64,000 nucleotides of DNA from Eleginops maclovinus (lineage: Eukaryota; Chordata; Actinopteri; Perciformes; Eleginopidae): the NCBI RefSeq assembly GCF_036324505.1, contig NC_086360.1, positions 12,048,793 through 12,112,792 on the forward strand, in the 5' to 3' direction. A model generated the notes under the pieces. The model had not been told where the DNA came from. It made no database searches and saw only the letters and a program-made list of their open reading frames with translations. Shown here one piece after another: positions 53,601-64,000 of this stretch. Numbering within the stretch: position 1 is the first letter of the stretch; the number at the start of each line of letters is the position of its first letter. Made by a program: the position numbers and the translations under genes.

Positions 53601-56470
53601 AACCAAAGCACATTTGAATGATTATGGAACCATGTGTGGCTCTAAAAAGAAACATATGTATTTATCTCATTGTTTACATAAACTTTTACAGTTTTACAGA
53701 CCTCAATCGAGGCTCGGCCAGTCGGAGAGGTGATTTTGTGTATTTTTTATGTTATTTTTAAAGATGCTTTTCCACAGAGGTTGCTGCCAAAACAAAAGCA
53801 TAGCGTCAAACATGGGGTGAACTGCTACATATTCAATTAAGGGGAGGGGCGTGTGGTTTAGGGGCTCCCCCCTCTCTGCCAGCTGGCTTTGGGGTGACCC
53901 TGCGCCCCAGTCCCCCTGCCCTCTGGCCTGTTTTCTGATGGGACTGCAGCGATGGGGGTGGGCAGTGCGTCCTTGACGTATTAATCAAAAGGCATTGTTA
54001 GTCAGGGTGTTTAGCTAAATTTTGGGTCTCTATGTTTGCCCAAATGCACTTGAGGACTACCTCTGCTGTGAGGGTCTCATGATGTAATGTGGGTGGGTGG
54101 GTGACACTAGAATGGTTTGGGTTGTTTTAGTAACATGGTACATCTCTCATGCTGCCGGTTCACAAAACCTATTTAGAGAATGTAGTTTTGATTTGTTCAC
54201 TGCATGTTAACAGGCCTAGCTGTTAGTCTTAACTGTGAATGTTATTGTCATTTTTCTGCTTTATGATGGGTTTTTTTCTGCCTGTGTTCTGTGGGTAAAA
54301 GCAGCACAAACCTCTGGCCGGCCGGGCCTCAAACAAAGTTGGTGCAAACACTTATTGACAGTGTTCTTTTTTTATCAAATGTCTATTGTCAGTGATGAAT
54401 GTATTTATTTCTGGTCCTGCCCTCACCTCTGCAAAGAATGTGCTCAGTGTGTGAGACTGAGGTGGAGGCAGGACCCCTTTTTGTTATTTTTTTGTTTTTG
54501 TTTTGAGGATTTCAAGCTGAGAATCAAAAGTGAGACCCAAGACATAGCCATTAACCACAATATGTGAAGTTGACTTTTTTGTGCGAGAACTGGTTTTTTT
54601 TTTCAACTAAAAGAAAATGGTCTATGGCATTTAATATCATCTTTCTCAGTTATGACTGACAGTCTGTAAGGTTTTTATTTCATGTGATTCACTATGGGTG
54701 TTTTTTTGCCCATGTGTTCTTGAGTTCTCACTGAATGACTGCGCACCAGGGGAGTTGAACTTTAACCCCTTGTGTGTGTCTGTGGACACAGGCAGGATAC
54801 TGACATGCCTGTGCAGAACGGAGGCTACTGTATATTTTCTAGCCTGCTCTCCCTGGGTGTTGCCATGCTGCTGCCATTTAAAAAAAAAAACAACAAAAAA
54901 ATAAAACACCCCACACACATTCACAAACATCCACATAACAACTCTCTCTGCTGAATCGCAGGGTGCTCATGACTATTGTTACATTTCTTGTCTTAAACGA
55001 CTCACCACTTCTCGTCTTTCTCATTCATATCTGTTTTTAGTGTCTATTAGTTCTACATTGGAGGATTTTAGAAACGTTGGGTGAGATAGCTTTACTAAGT
55101 GCACTTTGTATGTTTTTCAAAGCGTCAGGGAAGACCCAGGCGCTTTCATATCAGTTCCCATTAACTGACGGTTTACTCTTTGTCTTTCTCTTCTTACCTC
55201 ATCCTTGTTCCTGTGTGTTTGTTGAAATATCATATCATTATGCAGTGTTACAAAAGCTTTAAAATGAATATACAAAGCAGGAAACGCAACCGAACGAGTG
55301 TACTCGGCTCTACGTATTCACGTTTCCATTTCATTTCTTGGTATTATTGTTGTTACACCTTGTAGGGGTGTGACTTTCCTCTCCAGGCATGCTGTAGTAG
55401 AGGGGCTGGTCTGTCCAGTTATTATGGAGATGCTCCTTCTTACCTAGGCAGACTAAACCAAAGCCAGTTTTAAAATGGCCTCTGGTGCCGTTGAAGCATT
55501 TCTCAGCTTTATTGTCCCTTACTTTATCTCAGATACACCTGACTTCCTGCTTTAGCCCTCTGACCCTCTGTAATCTCTGTTACTGCGCAGGCGCCTTTAT
55601 CCTCAGCTCTGCTGCATTTTACATTTTCACGTCAGTACTTACTGTACCTCCATATGCAGTAGTGACTGAAAAACACCAAATTACCTCACAACTTTCAGTG
55701 TTTACAGAAATGTGCTGTCTTGCCATTACATTTTAGCATTTATATATTTTTTTTTTTTTTTGCCGTCCAACATTTTTTTTTAAATAGAGTTTGTAGCAGC
55801 ATAATTTTCATACGTAACCTTTAATTTACATCTGTTTTTTTATTTAATTTACAAAAAGGCACAGTGTCACTTTGGTGTGCACTACAAGACATGATTAGCT
55901 GCTAAAAAATGGTACTTGGAAGAGTTGATCAGTGGAGCTCCTCATGAAGTGGGTGTATCATGCTTCCTCTCTGATCTGTTTTCTTCAGGATCATCCTCTC
56001 AATAATGTATCAGGTTCCGTAGGCTGAGAGGCTCTGGAATGGACATGTAGGGTCTTTGCTGATGAATAATTAAAGGACAAGAGGGCCCCCCCCCTTGGCA
56101 AACAAACTTCATGTGCAAAGGTGTACACACCCAGGTGCACTTTTGCTGGCATATATGCGCATAGACCTCCACTCATGCACACACAAATGCCACCGTCTAG
56201 ACTCCAAACATAACCGAACATGCAGACAGCAGTATTTTAAGGTGAGGTTCTGTGACCCTTTTTGTGGATTTTGGCAGCACCCAGGCAGGGCTCTCTTTAT
56301 CTCCACTCCTCAGAGAGCTCATATTCAGGTCAGAGCCACCGCCGTGCATAGCGATGGGGCTCGCAAACTCAAAGTGTCATAAAAGTGTAATACAGCTGAC
56401 CTCAGCACTCACAACCTTGCAGTCTTAATGTACAGCAGTGAGGAAAAATAAACTGTTATTTTATGATCTT
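50609..56470 (+). other. Probable long 3' UTR of hic2
   Basis: No ORF or splice pattern suggests another gene in this sense stretch. AATAAA at 56447-56452 is followed by a T/GT-rich region near 56500, a good final poly(A) site. An earlier AATAAA near 54899 after an A-rich run may be an alternative or an internal-priming trap. The extent is inferred. Confidence 0.45.
56447..56452 (+). terminator. Candidate distal poly(A) signal of hic2
   Basis: AATAAA with ATTAAA about 22 bases further on and a GT/T-rich stretch downstream. Confidence 0.45.
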
Positions 56471-59400
56471 TTCATTAAAAGCTTGATTGAAAACCAAGGA
56501 TGTTTGATTTTCTGTGTCTTTTTTGTTCCTGTCTCGAGAACATGTCTCCTTGTACCTTTTGCATAAGGGATCCTGGCTGTAGATAATATATAATGGGTAC
56601 TATCTCCCCACTCACAGGTTGCATTTCTTGCCTCATTTCAAGTATTGCTACCCTGTGCAGTGTGCCTCGGGGTTAGTTGATGCACATTCTGTGAACATGC
56701 CTGTGACATGTGTTATGCTGTGTTTTGCACAAGTAATTCATTTGGGTGAAGTGAAATCCGGGTTTCTTCATAGACAATGCACAGGGTGGGGTCCAATAAG
56801 ACTTAAATACCATAGTCAGGCTGTAATTATATGTTGTGTGAAACACTGTTTAAAGGAGGTTTTGACTTCATTTTGTGGTTATTTTTTACTTACAGCTTTG
56901 ATTATTTGCAAGCTTCCTGTAGAGTATTTTAAGTAATTGATGAAGTGACGAAGTTGTGACAACTACTTTTCCTGTATTCCACATACTCTGTGTTGGGTCA
57001 TTTCCTTTTCTACATACGTCATTTTACTTGTTTTGCCACTGATGCACCAGCACTTTAATGGTGGTGACTTTCTGCCCTATATATAACTCCATACATTTTC
57101 TTATGATGCATTAGTTAATGACTCCCTTGTGTAGCTGTAAATGCAGAAGTATGTAATTTGTCAAAAGGCAAAGTCTGAAAAGATAAGAAAAAAGCCAAAC
57201 ACAGGGGTAGTGCACTTACTTTCAGTGGTAACAACAAAGCTCCCAGTCAAATTTTGTGAGGTGCACCTAATACAGGTTTTTGACACTGAAAACAAAGATA
57301 CATTATAGTAGGCCAAATAAAGCAGAGCCTTATTTTTAGGTGAGTCCTGCTCACATTAGCTGATCCTCTTCAGCTGTCACATAACATTAGCATATTATTG
57401 GATAATATGTTTTGTACCAAGAAACCACTGTTAGTCAATAGATTCTTGGGTATCTATTCTGCTGTCTATTTTATCCCAAAGTTGAAAGCTTAAAAACATC
57501 TGCAACTCTGTATTTGAAGCTCTCACCAGAATTGGATTCATTGTAGAGCTCCCTTAAACAGAAGTGCATTTCCCCCTTGATCCAACTGTATAATTATTTG
57601 CTAGAAATGCTTTGACTTGAGCGTCTCTAACTAAACTACATTTTAATGAGGAAAAATGTTACTGTGAGGCACAGGGTTGGACAAAATACAACAAAAAGGA
57701 GAGTCTTTTAGAGAAGTTGTTGTACCGGTTACCATCTGGTCACCCTGCAGTCAATCTTCATTCTTAGCTAGCTACAGCTTCGTTTATAATAAAAGACGAA
57801 TGGTAAAAGATGTTCTCATCTAACACTCGACATAAGTCAAAAAGTGTATTCCAAAATAGGATAAAATAAAAAATCTGAAACCTGGACACAGTGGCCTTCA
57901 CCCTACAACTCTTCCTCCTGATGTCTCCTCTCCTGTAGTTGGGACAGACCCAGCTGTGGTAAATACTGGGTCAATCCCCCTACAGCCCCTTCCCCCCAGT
58001 GTCTCTTTCTCACATTCCTTTTGATGCCCAGGCAGGAATGCCCATGGCTGAGGGCTGCTGACCTTCCCATCAATTATGGTAAACACACACTCTCATAGAT
58101 CACACATACACGGGCACACGCCCTCCTCAAGTATGTAGATGAGCTCCTTGAAGAACCTGGTATGCTTTACGTCTGTTTCTCTCACTGCCATCCATCCATG
58201 CTGTTGCTTTCTTGTTGTTAATATTGAGACTATAGATTTGCCTTCATCGTGCCATCCACCTTCCTTCCCCCTTATTTCTCCTGCTTTTTTTCTCATCATA
58301 TTGGTTCAGGTCACAGTGTAGGGAGCTGGCACATTATTGCTCTTCTGTGCCATTAACAAGGCACTGTGCCCCTAGAGGTGTCACATGCTAAATGACCCTG
58401 AATGGGGGTCGCTTAGAAACAATGGCCCTGGTGTCGGTAGTCCTACACTGCCATCCCCCACCCGAGCCCCTCTCATCCCTAGCATCAGCGCCAAGTAAAC
58501 ACAATAGTCAGAGAGGAGGGGGGTAGGTGGGTGGTTCGGGACAGGGTGGACGTTACCCACAGCAGAGACTTGGAGTGTTAGCCTGTGAGGGGTCATTCAT
58601 GTCGAGTGCTGTTTTGGCAGAACAAGCATGAAGCTCAGCTGGTTCAAATGCTGCCTTCGATTTTATCTGGTGGACAGCAAAGAGACATTCCTAAAAATGC
58701 CCCCACGTCTCCCTAGCTTTCCTTATCCAAGTGGGTCTGCAAACATGAGAGGAATTTGCAGGGTCTGCCCAGGTGGGTCCAGGCTTGCCTGTGCTCGTCT
58801 GTGATGGCCCTCTATTATCTGAGGAATGTGGAGAAGAGTTGCCTGGCCTGCCCAATGTGGGGCGAGGGAGATGGACAGCGTCTGTTAGGACCCACACCCA
58901 CCTTTATCTCCAATGCCAGACGACCTCTCTTGTCTAGATGCTGATATTAAGCAGAAGATCTCTAGTCTTGGCTTTGTTTTAGCCCCTGTGTGAGAAATAG
59001 GCCCCGGGTTGACATTTTTGGAAACACTCATATTTGCTGTCTTGCTGAGAGTTTTATCAGTCTTCTCATCTTGTGCTCTGCAAGAAAACTAATATAGTAT
59101 TTTCCAAAATGCCAAATAATTCCTTTAATCTTTTATTCCCTCCTAAAATGTACCCTTTATTATTTTAAAATGTATCCAAAAAAGCATGTTTCTGTACCCT
59201 CTTTTACATGCCCAGCTTACTCTATTGAAGATTTATGATTCTTGCTTGGAGTGAAATCTTCATGTTCTGTTGGTTCCAGGAAGGCTTGTCAGAACAAGAG
59301 GATTTTATAAAGATGCACTTGGTTTAAGACCAGTTGAATCATTAGATGTAATCTGTGCTGTGTATCCAACAGCTGTGTTGATTTTTAAGCAGAGGTTTGA

Positions 59401-60013
59401 AAAAAGGTGAAAGTCAATGAGGGTTATTCATGCAGAATCTTATGTCCTTCTATTGGTCCAAAGTTGCTATTGCTGTAAAGAAGGAGGAAACCTACAAATC
59501 ATTAAAAAAAAAACCCATGAGAGCGTCGATCACCCACAAGTACACAATGTATGCTTTTTGGTCAATGTGCATATATCTTCAATGTTTTGATGCACATCAA
59601 TTATTTACATGTGTTGAATTCATGCCTGGGAGCCACATATTGTATATACAGCCGTAAGGAGATGCTGCTCCTGGTGGAGCAGAGGAGAGAGGCGTTGCTT
59701 TCCCGACTGACGCATAGCTCTGTCCCATTCTAACACTTTGTCTTTTCTTCATACTTGCATCTTTTTCATCTCCCTGGCTCTGCCTGTGGGGCCGTTCCCT
59801 CTGTCCATCTAGTTAACTGTGCCCTCCTCCCCCGGGGGAGAGTGCAGTGGATCCTGTCCATCCCACTGGGAAGACGTGTGTCTTGGCACAAAAGTGCATC
59901 GCTGCAGGCAATGTATATATCTCCATTTGTGTGGTATTTCATTGATTTTTGCTCTGTGAGTGTGCACACAAATATATGACAACACCTTGTCTTAGCCCTA
60001 TCTCATTATATCA

Positions 60014-60014
<1 letters not shown>

Positions 60015-60069
<55 letters not shown>
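60015..60069. repeat. (CA)n microsatellite
   Basis: About 27 perfect units. Confidence 0.95.
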
Positions 60070-60071
<2 letters not shown>

Positions 60072-61569
60072 CACATGTTTCCGAGGCAGTACTGGTCTCA
60101 TGATGGTGCGGTGCAAAGATTCACTCACCCCTTCATCAATAACCCATCAGTATTGATGGGGGCTGAGTACGCTCTCAGCATCAATACTTGATCTTAAATT
60201 CTGTGGGTCTGTTTATGGAGCATGGGGAGTATGTCCAAGGCCTGTGTTGCAGGTGTGGTAACAAGACAAGGCCAAACTAGCCCCCGATGAGAGCTTGCAT
60301 GAGATATATAAAATACAAGTTGCATGTTGTGATTCTCGCTGTCCTGAAATAGTTATTTTCTCGAAAAGAGTTACAGAAACCTTGTCTTTCTGCACCAACC
60401 ATGAAAATCACTGCTAAATCCAGAGCCAGGTGCAGCTTAGGCCTCTCTTTGAATGCCAAACAAAATACAGTACCTATGTATCTGCCTGCTTCTTTCACCC
60501 CTTTCACTCTCTCCCACTCAAGAAATTAATCTTTTTTCTCTCTTTTTGTACCCTTCTTTTTTTTCTTTATTTCGTGAGGCCTCAGCCTGAATTGAACCTG
60601 GACTGCTGAGTCACCGCGCGCTTGACGGTGAAAGGCAGAGAAAGAGAGCCGAGCGAGAAGGGAGAGATGAAGGAGAAAGAACTCAGCAGGTGGTGGGCAC
60701 CGCCGCAGCTTCAGCCCGCGGAGTCTTTTCAGCTGGCACACAACTGCTAGGCTGCCACAGAGGCCCTGCTTTCCATCAGAATATTCCCCGCTCTTCCCCC
60801 TCTTTAAACGATAAACGGGGAGAACAGGCTTGGGTCGGAATAATAGGATCCTTTCTTTCTGCCTCTGCCATGTGTGAGGACAGGAACAATGGCAAGGACC
60901 GGGAGGGGAAATGATTCAAAGTGAGATTTTCACCTGCTCCCTTCAACCCCAGTCCTGCTCCTTTCAGAGCATGCTAATGCCAGTTCATTTGCAGAGTAGT
61001 ACTGTAAGCTGTAACACACAGGCACACACTGAAAATGCACAGATCCTTTTTTCTCTTTGTGATGGACAGTTTAGATTGTTGTGCTCCAAGAAGTCCATTT
61101 TGGTAATCATACTCATTATCATCATTATCCCATTTTCAGGGCTAAATAAGAATTAGAGACTGGCTGACCTGCTTCTTGGAGAGGTCTCTGCTTTTAGTTT
61201 TTGTTTGCTCAAAGTGACAGTTTTTTTCACTTATTTTGTCAGCTGATGCTGTGGTTTTCTTAATTCCTTGAAGAAACAATTGTGTAAGCTTTAAAAAGGT
61301 GAGCATTTCCAAGGACATATATAACAACAACTACTCTCAACACCTACTGTTTTGAAAGGTCTTTGATATATGGGTATCCTCCAAATGTGAGGTCATCCTG
61401 TTTCTTATTCATTTGTCCTCCATAACGAGCCATGTAGAACAATCAGGTCATAAAGAGTGGAAGGATATCATGAGGGGAAAGGTATTTGTCTCGGAGTAAT
61501 CAGCGTCATGGCATATGGGTAAACTCATTTGGTCTCTAATCTCCTCCCCTTTGTACTAATTTGTTTATC

Positions 61570-61575
<6 letters not shown>

Positions 61576-61614
<39 letters not shown>
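61576..61614. repeat. (TG)n microsatellite
   Basis: About 19 perfect units followed by a short (GGTT)n run. Confidence 0.95.
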
Positions 61615-62353
61615 TTGGTTGGTTGTTTTTTATTGTAATTCCCTTTGTTGGTGAGTGAATTAAAACTTGCCTAATTTATCATTCACTGGCTGACGTTGAG
61701 TGTTAATCAGAGTGTGCATATTAACACACACACAGTCAGACATAGATAAGGTTGTATGGAGACCATAAGAATTTAATTACTTGCCTCTTATAACATGCTA
61801 TGAGTTTTCCCACAAAAATCATTAAAATGCAGATATGTGCATTCACAATAGGTTTTTCTTATTAAACAAGTAGCATGTATTATTTTATTTCGTCAGCTTT
61901 AAAGCTTTCCTTATGCTCCAATTATCAGTCCTTCCTGACCATACGTACAAATCAAAGCAGTGTAGGTGAACAACCTATAAAGAAAACATGTAATTTCAAA
62001 GGAGAATATTTTAAATTGAGTAACGATGATGGCATGAAAGCGTCTTTGAATATCTGTCGTTGTTAGAAGATCAAGCAGTGAGTCTGTGAAGTGCCACGTG
62101 TTTCAGTTTCAGAAGATTGAAACACTGATCTTGTTTCCTTTTTGTTCCTCATTAAAGGCCCAGATCAGAAGCTTTCACAGGGGCTTTACATGGAAAGATA
62201 ATAATCATACTATTGATTAAAAGCAGAAATAACACACTTTGCATGTTGATTTGGAGTTATTACATGATGACTTTTGTTCTTTAAAATCAGCTTTTAGTTA
62301 TTAGTTTGTTACAAGATGGTGTTCCAGTTTTCCTTATAGGCCCATCAAAACAT

Positions 62354-62374
62354 AAACAAACAAACAAACAAACA
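62354..62374. repeat. (AAAC)n short tandem repeat
   Basis: About five units of a tetranucleotide. Confidence 0.8.
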
Positions 62375-64000
62375 ATATGTTCATACAGTTCATATAAGTG
62401 TTAAGATTATGTTTGTAAAGAAAGCAACACATTTTTGTCTTTCTTCTTATATTTCCAATCAAATCCAAATGTATCACAACAAACACCTCAAAGGGCTGTA
62501 CAAAGCAAACAAAAAGAAAATACAAATATCATAGCACAAAATGATAAATCATTATGAACAACAATATAAGTAAGTGCCATATGATAAAAGCATGTGTATG
62601 TAAAACCAGACAGAAGTGATGCTAATCTATTTATCACAAGTTAAACAGAATAGAAAAGCATATAATACACATTCTTTATATAAAGAAAGAGCTTGTTGTT
62701 AATGACTTTACTTGCCATCTTTTTAGTATTTCAGACAATATAGCTATAGATTTTGCTCTCTGTGGATTATATTCAGGCTGCAAATACAGGCAAATTGACA
62801 TGTGGGATATCCCGTTGGATCTAATGTTGGCTACATTTGAATAAATATTTCCATATAACTCTGAGTTATCCAACACCTTCCCCTCCTTTCCTCTCCTCTC
62901 CTGTCCTCTTCCTGCTCTGTCTTGTTACATTAGTTTAGTAGGGAATTCCTCCTCCTTCCTCTGACCGTTTCACTTTACGCCTCAGCTCCTTCTGTAATTG
63001 GACAGAATCTGAACTGCTTCACTTTCTCTTTCTTTCTTTTGTCTTTTTTCTCATTTTCCCTTTTTGGTTACTTCTCTGTCTTGCTCTCTTTTCCCATAAT
63101 TCAGTCAATTCATTTTAAAACCTTTGTTAATTCTCTCTGTTGCTCGCTCTTACCCTTCCCTCTTCCACTCTCTTTTGTGTCTTCACTTTGTGTTCAAAGA
63201 AAGAGGAAGACCAGGGAAGAGAAGGAGAGTGTAATAGAATAAAGGTAATGGCTATGTGTTAACCGGAGGAAAGCTCCCTTGCGGCACAGAGCTACACCCT
63301 TTGCCCTGAAGCCACCACAGTGCATTGTGGGAGGCAGGTCAGTGGCAGCCTTACCCCAGGGAGGAACAGTGATTAGGCAGTTTGCTCAGCTCCTCACAAC
63401 AAAATTGCATGCAATCTAAACAGCCATGTATTAGATACATCGAGCTGTTGTGTAACTGATAATAATCATCTAGTGACTGGAACCAAATGATACAAACATC
63501 ATGTTAACATGTTGTTAAATATCATAGTGTTGGCCAATGATGGAGCTCTTCACTTATGTTATACATGAGGGGTGTCCAAACTACTGCCTAATTGGCCCTC
63601 AGCTAATTCTATGTATAATAAGTATAATGAAATATGAAACTTGTACTTTATGTTAACATATGTTACCCAGTATTCATGTGTCAATAAGCCCACTTTTCAA
63701 ATAAATTCACACACTGTTGAAAACATTTCCTAACAAATAAAAAAAGCCCAATCAATTATTTGCATAACAAGCTTGAAAAATAGCCTTCATTTTTCTCATT
63801 TTTGTCCACCCTTTACAAAGGGCTGTGAAGAGAGATTGAGAAGCAATCTGAGGTTTCTGTTTCAAGGAATGAGCAGCCAACACTTTTGGGAGTAAAATAA
63901 AATGTATGAAACCCTGTTTTCTTTTTTTTCTTAAAGCAAATTCAAATATCAATTGATCAGATTGATTTTTTTTACTTCTAACTTAACTTGTGAGGCAATA

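Larger units (their letters stand above)
56500..64000. other. Intergenic stretch after hic2
   Basis: No gene supported. A GC-richer patch lies at about 60590-60740 (accgcgcgcttgacgg, gccgcagcttcagcccgcgg) and a pyrimidine-rich stretch at 62876-63190. Microsatellites are listed separately. Confidence 0.4.

Overview
This is nuclear DNA of a ray-finned (teleost-type) fish. The genes are split by introns with GT-AG borders. The window holds long dinucleotide microsatellites, fish-type Tc1 and hAT-like elements, a tRNA-derived SINE and an L2-like LINE remnant. Products resemble vertebrate proteins throughout, including a fish-like IL-12 p40 and an intronless fish GPCR array. All names come from reading the sequence; no database was searched.

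Layout. The minus strand from 1 to about 7560 carries the start of a gene that looks like arhgef28 (first coding exon only, 7-39) and the complete utp15 gene (coding 1716-6729). The arhgef28 call leans on its neighbour: UTP15 and ARHGEF28 are adjacent in human too. Four utp15 introns each hold a copy of one C/D-box snoRNA whose D' guide pairs with 5.8S rRNA so as to place 2'-O-methylation at U14 (the target assigned to SNORD71). A divergent promoter near 7560-7950 separates utp15 from btf3 (plus strand, coding 8757-10443), the beta subunit of the nascent-polypeptide-associated complex. So the first 10 kb is a ribosome-production and translation neighbourhood: an SSU processome protein, rRNA-modifying snoRNAs and a ribosome-bound chaperone.

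From 13.9 to 17.4 kb lies an il12b (IL-12/IL-23 p40) gene with a signal peptide, Ig domain, two fibronectin-type domains and a WSxWS-like motif. A last exon may add a basic, cysteine-rich tail. From 18.5 to 22.2 kb is pradc1, a secreted protease-associated-domain protein whose first intron has been filled by two MITE-like elements. From 23.5 to 26.1 kb are a SINE, a partial hAT-like element and an almost full-length Tc1 element with a damaged transposase start.

From 26.7 to 36.5 kb are four intronless class A GPCR genes, three on minus and a divergent fourth on plus. I do not recognise their family. All lack the usual TM3-ECL2 disulfide cysteine. A small Tc1 deletion derivative sits between the third and fourth. 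From about 38.7 kb the window appears to be the hic2 locus: a candidate non-coding first exon and promoter, a roughly 10 kb intron, one large coding exon (48884-50608) for a BTB / five-zinc-finger repressor, and a long 3' UTR to about 56.5 kb. The last 7.5 kb shows no gene I can support.
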